This document shows positions 57,288 to 64,000 of a stretch of DNA of 64,000 bases, in pieces (the first letter of the stretch is position 1; each line of letters starts with the position of its first letter). Made by a program: the position numbers and the translations under genes. Source of the DNA: Rhodothermaeota bacterium MED-G19 (GTDB taxonomy: Bacteria > Bacteroidota > Bacteroidia > Cytophagales > MED-G16); contig NTKI01000002.1 in the NCBI GenBank assembly GCA_002457315.1, forward strand, positions 1-64,000, given 5' to 3'. The notes beneath the pieces are model-generated. The model ran no database searches and was not told the DNA's origin. It saw only the letters and a program-made list of their open reading frames with translations.

Positions 57288-57727
57288 TTATATTTTGGTA
57301 TAGAATCTAGAAAAGTAAAAGATTCATCATCCCAGTTGTATTCACAAATCACATGTTTTATCCCATTTGATAACATTAAGTATCTGCTCCTGTAGACTTT
57401 ATTATAAACTGCTGCCTGATTTAAATTTGATTTATTAAGATTTAACTTATAAGATTTACATTCTATAACCATAAAATTATTCATACTTCTATCTAAAACT
57501 ATAATATCTGCCCTTTTATTTAATTTATTATACTTTAGTGAAGATTCAGTCTTAATTAATCCCTTTGGATAATTCAAATCATTTACCAGGTGACTAACTA
57601 AGTTCTGCCTAACCCATTCTTCTGGAGTTAATATTAACTTCTTCTTTCTTAGAAAATCAAAAACATAAGTTTTTGATTTTATAGTTTGAAGTTTAATGTT
57701 TTGATCAGGGATATTTAAATTGATCAT
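57284..57727 (-). CDS. Orphan PD-(D/E)XK nuclease-fold protein (HsdR_N-like)
   Basis: The 147 residues from ATG at 57727 carry the N-terminal type I restriction-type domain: EEWVRQNLVSHLV, YPKGLIKTESSLKY, then KRADIIVLDR and FMVIECKSYKLNL, giving the D...ExK catalytic pattern (Asp near 75, ECK near 90). YLMLSNGIKHVICEYNWDDESF follows. There is no helicase, specificity or methylase gene nearby, so it is not a restriction system. Many Bacteroidota carry this standalone protein; its role is unknown. Confidence 0.8.
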   Translation of the reverse strand: MINLNIPDQNIKLQTIKSKTYVFDFLRKKKLILTPEEWVRQNLVSHLVNDLNYPKGLIKTESSLKYNKLNKRADIIVLDRSMNNFMVIECKSYKLNLNKSNLNQAAVYNKVYRSRYLMLSNGIKHVICEYNWDDESFTFLDSIPKYN

Positions 57728-57733
57728 CAATCA

Positions 57734-59023
57734 TCATTTTTTAATTTTTGTAAAGATTAAGAAAATAAGTCCAATAATAAAAAACCCCATTAGAGCTAAA
57801 ATACTAGTTCTCATACTTCCAGTTAATTGCTCAATATAACCATAAGTAAAAGTTCCAATTACAACTGAAATATTATAAGTGATAGCATAAAAATTAAAAA
57901 AAGAAGCATTATCAGTCCTATTGGATGGAATTAATTTTGAAAAGGTAGATCTTGATAAAGACTGTATACCTCCCATGAGAATTCCGACACCTAATGCTAA
58001 TAAATAAAATTGATTTTCATTTGTAGTATAATAAGCTGAAAAACATATGAATATCCAACAAATATTCATCACAACTAAAGAGAATTTATTACCTTTTAAT
58101 TTAGATATATAAGCAAAAAAGTAAGCACCAAAAATAGCAATTATCTGAATTATTAAAATAGTCATAATTAACTTGGACTGCTCTAACTTTAATTCTTTGT
58201 CACCAAAGTAAGAAGCAACTAGCATAATAGTTTGCACTCCCATGCTATAGAAAAAATATGAAAATAGATATAATTTTAAATCTCTAATATTTTTTATATA
58301 GTTCCATGCCTTTATTAACTCATTGGCTCCAAATAATAAAATCTTTTTTGATAAATCAATTTTATTAGATTTCTCAGGAATAAAATAAAGAGTTAACTGA
58401 GAAAATAATATCCACCATATACCAACTAATAAAAAAGTAAATTGAGTTGCATTTTTGGAATCAGAAAAACCAAAATACTCATAATTTTGAATTAAAACTA
58501 AACATATAATTAGAAGAATAACACTTCCAACATATCCAAAACTATAACCTCTAGCACTTATTTTATCAAAATCTTTTGCCTCAGATATTTCTGGTAAGAA
58601 AGCATTATAAAAAACTAAACTTCCAGTAAATCCAATACTAGCTAAAACAGAACATATAATTCCAAATTCTACATTATGACCTTCAAAAAAATATAATGAC
58701 ATACAAGATAAAGACCCCATATACATAAAAAGTCTTAAGAAAAATTTCTTATTTCCAGAATAATCTGCTATTCCTGATAAGATTGGCTGAAAAAATGTCA
58801 ATAATAAAAAAGAGAATGAAAGAGAGTATGAGTAAAGTACTGAGTTGACTATATTAATACCAAAAAAATTTACAATATCAGACCCAGAATCACTTGTAGT
58901 CACAGAATTATAGAAAATAGGAAATATTGCAGTAGTTATTACTAATGAGTAGACAGAGTTAGCCCAGTCATACATACACCAGGCATTGATTTTTTTATTA
59001 TATGAACTTAAGCTTTGAATCAT
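57734..59023 (-). CDS. MFS transporter, UMF1/Atg22-like
   Basis: The 429 residues have about 12 membrane helices. AWCMYDWANSVYSLVITTAIFP at the start is the hallmark of this family (Asp and Asn in YDWANS). Other parts are FQPILSGIADYSGNKK, GFTGSLVFYNAFLPEI and MGGIQSLSRSTFSKLIPSNR. Substrate unknown. It is preceded on the same strand by exbD, and a 14-bp inverted repeat occupies exactly the exbD-stop to start-codon interval (59023-59058). Confidence 0.9.
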   Translation of the reverse strand: MIQSLSSYNKKINAWCMYDWANSVYSLVITTAIFPIFYNSVTTSDSGSDIVNFFGINIVNSVLYSYSLSFSFLLLTFFQPILSGIADYSGNKKFFLRLFMYMGSLSCMSLYFFEGHNVEFGIICSVLASIGFTGSLVFYNAFLPEISEAKDFDKISARGYSFGYVGSVILLIICLVLIQNYEYFGFSDSKNATQFTFLLVGIWWILFSQLTLYFIPEKSNKIDLSKKILLFGANELIKAWNYIKNIRDLKLYLFSYFFYSMGVQTIMLVASYFGDKELKLEQSKLIMTILIIQIIAIFGAYFFAYISKLKGNKFSLVVMNICWIFICFSAYYTTNENQFYLLALGVGILMGGIQSLSRSTFSKLIPSNRTDNASFFNFYAITYNISVVIGTFTYGYIEQLTGSMRTSILALMGFFIIGLIFLIFTKIKK

Positions 59024-59058
59024 AATTTAAATAAGAAATTAGCCTCTTATTTAAATTA
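59023..59058 (-). promoter_or_regulatory. Perfect 14-bp inverted repeat linking exbD stop to MFS start
   Basis: TAATTTAAATAAGA (59023-59036) is the exact reverse complement of TCTTATTTAAATTA (59045-59058), separated by an 8-base loop. On the minus-strand mRNA it runs from the exbD stop codon to the A of the transporter's ATG. No T tract follows, so it is not a typical terminator; it could mask the start codon or protect the upstream message. Confidence 0.7.
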
Positions 59059-59517
59059 AATATCTATCGACTGGACAGAACTATAAAGAATTTTTCTAGC
59101 ATTAGCATCTCTGAGCTCTTGTTGAACATCAGAAACAATTCCCATCTTTGATTCAACATCAACCTTCAAGGACATGGTTATCTGATCCCTTTCAGCTTCA
59201 TTCAACTTGTCTTTTTCTTGGTTAACAAATTGTACTATTTCATCAACCTCAACAAAAACATCATTAACCTGAATTTTTGGTTCTTTACCAAATAAATTAC
59301 TTTGTTTTGGTTCTCCTATATATATGTAACTAACTAGAGACTTTCTTTCTAGTTTAGATAATTGAGCAGCCTTAGGCAACTTCTGTTTAACTAAAATATC
59401 CGTCTCCCTAAGTACTGTAGTTACCATAAAGAAAAACAATAACATGAATATTATATCAGGTAAAGCAGCAGTAGGAATATCCTGAGAAGTATTTGATTTT
59501 TTTCCAAATTTAGCCAT
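59056..59517 (-). CDS. ExbD/TolR family biopolymer transport protein (second)
   Basis: The 153 residues have one N-terminal membrane helix (IIFMLLFFFMVTTVL) preceded by a basic cytoplasmic segment. The membrane start DIPTAALPDIIFML carries the proton-channel Asp near residue 22. A periplasmic domain follows. It works with ExbB to energise TonB or a related transport motor. It overlaps the first exbD by 1 base. Confidence 0.93.
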   Translation of the reverse strand: MAKFGKKSNTSQDIPTAALPDIIFMLLFFFMVTTVLRETDILVKQKLPKAAQLSKLERKSLVSYIYIGEPKQSNLFGKEPKIQVNDVFVEVDEIVQFVNQEKDKLNEAERDQITMSLKVDVESKMGIVSDVQQELRDANARKILYSSVQSIDI

Positions 59518-60155
59518 TAGTTTACAATTTTATTAGGTTCAGCAATTGAGATAGCACGTGGTATACCCTGTCTAGCAGCCAAGTATTTTTTATCTTGAAT
59601 TGGATCATCTCTATCAAGTTGTAAAAACTCAGAAGCAGATAAGCCTATCCTTTCACCATAAACATCGTTATATGCTGCATTTACTTGATCAAGAACTTGA
59701 ACATATAGTTCATATGAAGTACCCCTATCAGCCTTAAAAGAAACTATTGCTGTCTTTGGATCATCTGAAGAATCTACCTTTCTTCCATTCAAAGAAATAT
59801 AAGATTTCATAGAAGCAGGCAAGCTATTGTATATTTCAACACCCTCTTCTCCTGGACTACCAAAATTTAAAATAAAACTCTTTACCATCTCCCTTAATTC
59901 AAATACATCTGTTAATGGTTCATCCTCCACCAATAACTTATCTTGAGAATTAGCTAAAATCTTAAATATATTTCTAGCATTTTCTGTAACCTCAGGCGGT
60001 GGTTGATTAGGATCAGGTTTTGGAGGTAATAACATTGCAATACCTTTATCATTCGCTATAGTTGTAGTAACCAAGAAAAATATTAATAGAAGAAAAGCAA
60101 TATCAGCCATTGATCCATTAGGAATTTCCGCAGTAGGTCTGTTTTTTCTAGCCAT
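59517..60155 (-). CDS. ExbD/TolR family biopolymer transport protein (first)
   Basis: The 212 residues have a single N-terminal membrane helix with the conserved Asp: IPNGSMADIAFLLLIFFLVTT (about 11-31), followed by a Pro-rich periplasmic stretch (PPKPDPNQPPPEV) and a larger periplasmic domain than the second ExbD. The extra length (about 60 residues) includes GVEIYNSLPASMKSYISLNG. It overlaps the 112-residue membrane gene by 8 bases. Confidence 0.93.
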   Translation of the reverse strand: MARKNRPTAEIPNGSMADIAFLLLIFFLVTTTIANDKGIAMLLPPKPDPNQPPPEVTENARNIFKILANSQDKLLVEDEPLTDVFELREMVKSFILNFGSPGEEGVEIYNSLPASMKSYISLNGRKVDSSDDPKTAIVSFKADRGTSYELYVQVLDQVNAAYNDVYGERIGLSASEFLQLDRDDPIQDKKYLAARQGIPRAISIAEPNKIVN

Positions 60156-60486
60156 TTTTTAAAGATTTGGTAACCTCAGAGTAGATAATTCCGGAAAGAG
60201 CTAAACCAACTAACATATAAACAAGTATCAACATTCCACCAATAAATTTAGAAAGAGAAGCATCTACTCCAAATTCACTGTAACTAGAATAAACTTCACT
60301 ACCAGAAATTAACCAGGCTATTAAAAATAACACAAGAATAGAGCCTAATCCAATTCCGGTACCTACTAATGATTTAGGGTTCTTTGAAGCTATCCACAAT
60401 GGAAAGCCAATTGCTAAAATAGCTCCCACCATTACCATTCCGTAACCGAAATATAAAATAACGTCAACTAGATCTAATAATATCAT
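60148..60486 (-). CDS. Small three-helix membrane protein between exbB and exbD
   Basis: The 112 residues have three membrane helices: VILYFGYGMVMVGAILAIGFPLWIA (about 10-34), GIGLGSILVLFLIAWLISGS (about 44-63) and FIGGMLILVYMLVGLALSGIIYSE (about 81-104). No domain is recognised, but I recall a similar small protein in exb clusters of Bacteroidota. Overlaps with exbB (1 base) and exbD (8 bases) imply a common product stoichiometry, so it may be an accessory subunit of the motor; this is inference. Confidence 0.8.
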   Translation of the reverse strand: MILLDLVDVILYFGYGMVMVGAILAIGFPLWIASKNPKSLVGTGIGLGSILVLFLIAWLISGSEVYSSYSEFGVDASLSKFIGGMLILVYMLVGLALSGIIYSEVTKSLKNG

Positions 60487-61328
60487 TATTTAGAAAGTTT
60501 GTTTTTAACTAGAATATCTACCAATGATATAGATGCATCTTCCATAGTATTAACCAAAGAATCTATTTTAGATACAAGATAATTGTAAAATAATTGTAGA
60601 ATAACAGCAACAATCAAACCACCAACTGTTGTAAGAAGTGCAATCTTAATACCACCCGCAACAAGCGAAGGAGATACATCTCCAGCTTCCGCTATAGCAT
60701 CAAACGCTCCAATCATACCTATTACAGTACCCATGAAACCAAGCATTGGTGCAAGTGAAATAAATAAAGAAATCCATACCATGCCTTTTTCAAGTTTTCC
60801 CATTTCTACTGAACCATACGATATAATTGATTTTTCAACCATATCAATACCTTCAGATGCTCTCATAAGTCCCTGAACAAATATAGAAGCTACAGGGCCT
60901 CTTGTATTTTTACAAATTTCTTTAGCTGATTCAACACCACCCTTATTAGAAAGTGCATCATCAATATCTGATAATAATTTATTTGTATTAGTCGTAGCAA
61001 GATTTAGAGTTATAATTCTTTCAATAGCAACTGCAAGACCTAAAATTAGACATAATAGTACAATACCCATAAATTGCCAGCCTCCTTGTATAAATTGTTC
61101 TTTTATGGCATAATGAAAAGATTGAGACTCTTCTACTACTTCTTCAATCTCCTCTTCTTCAACAAATTGAACAGTATTCATTATTTCAGTTGCAGAGTCA
61201 ACAATAACTGATGATGAAGTATCTTCTTGCATTTCAGTATCAGCTACTTGCTCTTCTTCTTGAGAATAAGTAACATTTGAGAAAGTCAAGAGACTAAATG
61301 TTAATATTAATGTAAATAATTTTTTCAT
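60486..61328 (-). CDS. MotA/TolQ/ExbB proton-channel protein with signal-like extension
   Basis: The start is ATG at 61328 (280 residues). The frame extends further upstream, but that part runs through tRNA-Ser and cannot be coding. It begins with a signal-like helix (LFTLILTFSLLTFSNVTYS), then an acidic stretch of Glu/Val (about 25-60), then the ExbB core: a first membrane helix (FMGIVLLCLILGLAVAIERII), a cytoplasmic loop and the paired helices GMVWISLFISLAPMLGFMGTV and LVAGGIKIALLTTVGGLIVAV. ExbB forms the stator ring for the two ExbDs. The N-terminal extension is unusual compared with E. coli ExbB. Confidence 0.92.
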   Translation of the reverse strand: MKKLFTLILTFSLLTFSNVTYSQEEEQVADTEMQEDTSSSVIVDSATEIMNTVQFVEEEEIEEVVEESQSFHYAIKEQFIQGGWQFMGIVLLCLILGLAVAIERIITLNLATTNTNKLLSDIDDALSNKGGVESAKEICKNTRGPVASIFVQGLMRASEGIDMVEKSIISYGSVEMGKLEKGMVWISLFISLAPMLGFMGTVIGMIGAFDAIAEAGDVSPSLVAGGIKIALLTTVGGLIVAVILQLFYNYLVSKIDSLVNTMEDASISLVDILVKNKLSK

Positions 61329-61361
61329 AGTTAAATGTGTTATTTTTAATATAGAATTTTT

Positions 61362-61369
61362 CAAAAATA
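61362..61369 (-). promoter_or_regulatory. Putative exb operon -7 element (TATTTTTG)
   Basis: It fits TAnnTTTG and lies 33 bases before the exbB ATG, in the 97-base gap after tRNA-Ser. This gives the exb genes their own start independent of the tRNA. The -33 is not clear. Confidence 0.42.
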
Positions 61370-61425
61370 AAGATTTCGTATTAATATAAAAATTATAACA
61401 TAAATTTTTATGATTGAAATTTTTG

Positions 61426-61514
61426 CAGAGAGGAAGGGATTCGAACCCTCGATACGAATTACTTCGTATACACGCTTTCCAAGCGCGCGCCTTCGACCGC
61501 TCGGCCACCTCTCT
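61426..61514 (-). tRNA. tRNA-Ser (anticodon GGA)
   Basis: The minus strand folds into an 89-nt class II tRNA. The acceptor AGAGAGG pairs perfectly with CCTCTCT. The D arm begins GGCCGAG, the anticodon loop is TTGGAAA (anticodon GGA), and a long variable arm includes TACGAAGTAATTCGTA. The T arm has GGTTCGAATCC. The discriminator is G, as expected for serine. CCA is not encoded. Confidence 0.96.
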
Positions 61515-61517
61515 AAA

Positions 61518-62294
61518 TTAAGAAGACAAATCAAATAAATTATTTACATTTTGTGAAGTAACTTTTGCAACTAATTCAATAGGAACAGATAATATTTCTG
61601 ATAATTTTTCCGCAACATATTTAATATTTGAAGGTTCATTTACTTTACCTCTTTTTGGTTCTGGGGAAAGATAAGGACTATCTGTTTCAAGCAAAATTGA
61701 AGACAAATCAATTTTTGATATCACATTTTTTAAATCAGAGTTTTTAAATGTTAATATTCCTCCTACTCCAATTTTAAAACCAAGGTCAATAATTTGATTA
61801 GCTTGTTTTAAATTTCCAGTAAAACAATGGAAAACACCTGTAATATTTTTATTAGAATACCTTTTAATAACATTTATCGATTCATCTATAGAGTTTCTTG
61901 TATGTATGACAATAGGTAATTTTTTATCAATAGCAAACTCACATTGTAATTCAAAAGCTCTTAATTGATTAGTAAAAGTTTTTTCTGACTGATAATAATC
62001 AAGCCCTATTTCTCCAATAGCAATAACTTTAGAATCAAAAAAATCAAAGATTTCGTTTATTTCTTTTTCATAATTACCTTCTACATAACAAGGATGTAAC
62101 CCCAGCATAGAAAAACATCTACCCTCATACTTTAAGGATAATTTTTTCATTGGATTAACTGTTTTTAAATTAATATTAGGCATTAATATCTTCTCAACAT
62201 TATTGTTAATAGAATTATCAATAATTGCACCTAATTGATTCGAAAAATCTTTAAGGTAGATATGAGCATGAGAGTCAATGAAAGATTTATTCAC
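61518..62294 (-). CDS. tatD: TatD family metal-dependent hydrolase (DNase)
   Basis: The 258 residues show the TatD metal ligands in order: FIDSHAHIYL (His-x-His), IAIGEIGLDYYQS (Glu), PIVIHTRNS (His), GVFHCFTGN (His) and LLETDSPYLSPEPKRGKVNEPSN (Asp). It is a cytoplasmic nuclease family with a TIM barrel. It starts on the same strand upstream of tRNA-Ser, ending 3 bases from it, and diverges from ruvC. Confidence 0.94.
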   Translation of the reverse strand: MNKSFIDSHAHIYLKDFSNQLGAIIDNSINNNVEKILMPNINLKTVNPMKKLSLKYEGRCFSMLGLHPCYVEGNYEKEINEIFDFFDSKVIAIGEIGLDYYQSEKTFTNQLRAFELQCEFAIDKKLPIVIHTRNSIDESINVIKRYSNKNITGVFHCFTGNLKQANQIIDLGFKIGVGGILTFKNSDLKNVISKIDLSSILLETDSPYLSPEPKRGKVNEPSNIKYVAEKLSEILSVPIELVAKVTSQNVNNLFDLSS

Positions 62295-62354
62295 TATTTT
62301 TAAATTAATTAATAGTTTTTATGATCGTGAAATTAATAATAATATATTCACATT

Positions 62355-62903
62355 ATGGCTTCGGATAAAATTATTTTAGGACTTGACCCAGGAACTAATA
62401 TTATGGGTTTTGGCGTTATTAGTAATAAAAATCAAAATTTAAAGGTATTACAATATGGAGTAATTAAGATGAGCAAAGAGAAAAGTCATTTAAAAAAATT
62501 GAAAATTATTTTTAATACAGTAAATAATTTAATAAATGAATTTAAACCTCATGACATATCAATAGAATCACCTTTTTATGGTAAAAATGTTCAATCTATG
62601 TTGAAATTAGGAAGAGCACAAGGTGTAGCTATGGTAGCTGGAGAGATAAATAACATAAGTATTACAGAATATGCTCCAAAAAAAATAAAACAAGCTGTTA
62701 CTGGAAACGGTAATGCCTCAAAAGAACAATTAAATAAAATGGTTCAAAAAATATTAAATATTGAAATTAAAGACTCAAAAAAGCTTGATGCTTCTGATGC
62801 TTTAGGAGCTGCCTTATGTCATTTATATCAAAAATCAAATAATCAAACAACAAAAAAATCCTGGAAACAATATATAATTTCTAACCCAGAAAAATTAATT
62901 TAA
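62355..62903 (+). CDS. ruvC: Crossover junction endodeoxyribonuclease RuvC
   Basis: It resolves Holliday junctions as a dimer. The 182 residues show the acidic catalytic residues: IILGLDPGTNIMGFGV (Asp), ISIESPFYGKN (Glu), and KLDASDALGAALCHLY (two Asp). YAPKKIKQAVTGNGNASKEQL is the DNA-binding segment. It converges with the HIT gene (9-base overlap). ruvA and ruvB are not in the window. Confidence 0.96.
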   Translation: MASDKIILGLDPGTNIMGFGVISNKNQNLKVLQYGVIKMSKEKSHLKKLKIIFNTVNNLINEFKPHDISIESPFYGKNVQSMLKLGRAQGVAMVAGEINNISITEYAPKKIKQAVTGNGNASKEQLNKMVQKILNIEIKDSKKLDASDALGAALCHLYQKSNNQTTKKSWKQYIISNPEKLI

Positions 62904-63290
62904 ATTTTTTATAATTTTTTTCTGTAGTTCTAAAAATTGATCTTCTGAAAAGTTTAGTCTTTCATTAGAAAAACTCATTTCTTTTTCATTATTAAATGGT
63001 ATTAAATGTACATGAGCATGAGGAACTTCTAGACCAACAATTGATAGACCAACACGCTCACAACTAACACTCTTTGAAAGAGCGTTAGATACTACTTTTG
63101 AAAAAACCATTATTTTACTTAGGTATATATCATCTAACTCAAAAAAATAATCGGTCTCTACTTTTGGAATAACTAATGAATGACCATGAGTTAAAGGGTT
63201 TATATCAAGAATAGAAATAAAATTTTTATTTTCATGTAAGATATACGCTGGAATTTCTCTATTTATTATTTTTGTGAAAATTGAAGACAT
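62895..63290 (-). CDS. HIT family protein
   Basis: The 131 residues are a complete HIT nucleotide hydrolase/transferase: IFTKIINREIPAYILHENKN, LDINPLTHGHSLVIPK and the histidine triad HAHVHLIPF (about 95-103). Family members hydrolyse AMP-conjugates such as AMP-lysine or dinucleoside polyphosphates; the substrate here is unknown. It follows greA by 2 bases on the same strand, a pair I recall as common in Flavobacteriia. Confidence 0.93.
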   Translation of the reverse strand: MSSIFTKIINREIPAYILHENKNFISILDINPLTHGHSLVIPKVETDYFFELDDIYLSKIMVFSKVVSNALSKSVSCERVGLSIVGLEVPHAHVHLIPFNNEKEMSFSNERLNFSEDQFLELQKKIIKNLN

Positions 63291-63292
63291 TA

Positions 63293-63766
63293 TTATATAG
63301 AGATATCAATTATTTTTAATTTTAACTCTCCAGAAGGCACATCAATACTAACTGTCTGACCTTTTTCCTTGCCTAATAAACCTTTGCCGATAGGTGATTG
63401 AACAGAAATTTTTCCTGATTGAAGATCAGATTCTTCCTCTGATACGATAGTATATTGGAATTCTTTATTAAAAGATAGATTAAGAATTTTAACTTTAGAT
63501 AATATAGATACTTTATCAGTATTTATTTCAGATTCATCAATTACCCTTGCATTACTAATAGATTCCTCTAATTTAGATATCTTCAATTCATGTAGACCCT
63601 GAGCATCTTTTGCTGCATCATACTCGGCATTTTCAGAGAGATCACCTTTATCTCTTGCTTCAGCTATTTGATTTGCTATCTCAGTTCGTCCTTTTGTTTT
63701 TAAATAATGTAATTCATCATTTAATTTTTTAAGACCTGACTCTGTAAAATATTTTACTTTACTCAT
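63293..63766 (-). CDS. greA: Transcription elongation factor GreA
   Basis: It rescues backtracked RNA polymerase by stimulating cleavage of the 3' RNA. The 157 residues have the N-terminal coiled coil (about 1-75), with the tip acidic pair in GDLSENAEYDAAKDAQ, and the C-terminal FKBP-like domain with ISVQSPIGKGLLGKEKGQTV. It is cotranscribed with the HIT gene. A hairpin-plus-T tract lies in its 60-base upstream gap. Confidence 0.96.
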   Translation of the reverse strand: MSKVKYFTESGLKKLNDELHYLKTKGRTEIANQIAEARDKGDLSENAEYDAAKDAQGLHELKISKLEESISNARVIDESEINTDKVSILSKVKILNLSFNKEFQYTIVSEEESDLQSGKISVQSPIGKGLLGKEKGQTVSIDVPSGELKLKIIDISI

Positions 63767-63777
63767 ATGATATAGAT

Positions 63778-63800
63778 AAAAAAAACGGACTATATCCGTT
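63778..63800 (-). terminator. Intrinsic terminator hairpin between mgtE and greA
   Basis: On the minus strand AACGGA-TATAG-TCCGTT (63784-63800) forms a 6-bp stem with a 5-base loop followed by a run of about eight T residues. It is placed to end mgtE transcription, but also lies downstream of a greA -7-like element, so it may sit in the greA leader. Confidence 0.75.
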
Positions 63801-63807
63801 ATGTAAG

Positions 63808-63815
63808 CAAATATA
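63808..63815 (-). promoter_or_regulatory. Putative greA -7 element (TATATTTG)
   Basis: It matches TAnnTTTG on the minus strand, 41 bases before the greA ATG, within the mgtE-greA gap. Transcription from here would start a few bases before the hairpin at 63784-63800. Confidence 0.4.
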
Positions 63816-63826
63816 GTTAATATGAA

Positions 63827-64000
63827 TTAAATTCCTCCCAATAGAAGAGCAACTATGAAGTATATTGCTAAGGCAATCAAATCATTAGTTGTTGTTATAA
63901 ATGGGCCAGATGCCAAAGCAGGATTAAAATTAAGTTTATCTAAAATAATGGGTGTAATTGTCCCTAGTAAAGAAGATAACATAACTATAGAAAATAAAGA
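63827..64000 (-). CDS. mgtE: Magnesium transporter MgtE, C-terminal fragment
   Basis: The frame runs off the right edge; 57 residues remain. They show GTITPIILDKLNFNPALASG, then PFITTTNDLIALAIYFIVA, the last membrane helices and the conserved Asp/Asn-Pro ion-path residues of MgtE, ending in LLLGGI. MgtE is a Mg2+ channel gated by cytoplasmic Mg2+. The N-terminal and CBS domains lie outside the window. It is followed by the intrinsic terminator at 63778. Confidence 0.9.
   Translation of the reverse strand, partial: SLFSIVMLSSLLGTITPIILDKLNFNPALASGPFITTTNDLIALAIYFIVALLLGGI

Noticed and set aside
57284-57727. Restriction-modification system at the HsdR_N-like gene
   Set aside because: No helicase, specificity or methyltransferase gene is near; flanking genes are alanine dehydrogenase and an MFS transporter.
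60486-61508. ExbB frame extended upstream to 61508
   Set aside because: The extra 60 codons run antisense-free through tRNA-Ser (61426-61514) and beyond; the ATG at 61328 starts a proper signal-like helix, so the longer frame is not coding.
1-64000. Genomic island, prophage, insertion sequence or CRISPR array
   Set aside because: Gene content is housekeeping throughout, composition looks even by eye, and I found no integrase, transposase, terminal repeats or regularly spaced repeats. The two tRNAs have no adjacent integrase or direct-repeat copy that I could see.

Overview
The window is a stretch of chromosome from a very AT-rich, streamlined bacterium, almost certainly a marine-type member of the Bacteroidota (Flavobacteriia). 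The evidence is mixed but consistent: a TAnnTTTG-type promoter element lies upstream of several operons; one protein ends in a type IX secretion (gliding motility-associated) C-terminal domain; DNA polymerase III alpha carries its own proofreading exonuclease domain; the 2-oxoacid dehydrogenase E1 alpha and beta chains are fused; and there are an Na+-NQR operon, AddAB-like recombination genes and many small SSC-type lipoproteins. Genes are packed with 0 to 150 bases between them and often overlap as ATGA or TAATG. No integrase, transposase, CRISPR array or phage gene is visible. The only coding-free stretch longer than about 300 bases (50255-50645) holds the RNase P RNA.

Layout. 1-4782 (+): end of ilvN, ilvC, queA, a Sua5/TsaC-type gene and pgk. 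4918-7600: a secreted hypothetical protein, then lptG and tgt on the minus strand. 7641-13436 (+): ECF sigma factor, rsmG, dnaE, thioredoxin. 13438-20772 (-): addB-like and addA-like nuclease-helicase genes, two small unknowns and a rhodanese. 20774-25932 (-): a DUF502 membrane protein and nqrA-E without nqrF. 26011-29160 (-): fabH, a long MORN-repeat secreted protein and cmk, under one good promoter. 29190-31785: a degenerate SRAP-family gene diverging from the dihydrolipoyl acyltransferase gene, then hslV. 31799-40677: an accessory secreted block (a zincin-like lipoprotein, a DUF1080 protein and two large Asp-box propeller proteins) wrapped around rsmE and tRNA-Lys. 40674-48803: SDR, a PLP enzyme, a type IX secreted protein, mscS, msrB, crcB/fluC and aldehyde dehydrogenase. 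48790-50768: smpB, tsaD, rnpB and a tiny lipoprotein. 50833-57727: a DUF255 protein, a lipoprotein, fused E1 and alanine dehydrogenase. 57284-64000: an orphan nuclease-fold gene, an Atg22-like transporter, an exbB/exbD/exbD transport motor, tRNA-Ser, tatD, ruvC, HIT, greA and the end of mgtE.

How the genes fit together. Most are housekeeping: branched-chain amino acid synthesis, tRNA modification (queA and tgt for queuosine, Sua5/TsaC and tsaD for t6A), replication and repair (dnaE, addAB, ruvC), translation rescue (smpB) and sodium-based respiration (nqr). The accessory content is outer-surface or periplasmic: secreted Asp-box propellers, DUF1080, a metallopeptidase-like lipoprotein, a type IX substrate and an energy-transducing exb system.

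The most unusual items are a SRAP-fold protein that has lost its catalytic Cys2 and other key residues, an nqr operon lacking nqrF, a 14-bp perfect inverted repeat running from the exbD stop codon to the next gene's start codon, an intrinsic-terminator hairpin inside the short mgtE-greA gap, and an overlooked 40-residue lipoprotein facing rnpB. I did not find a convincing new multi-gene defence or mobile system. G+C and family assignments are by eye; no search was run.
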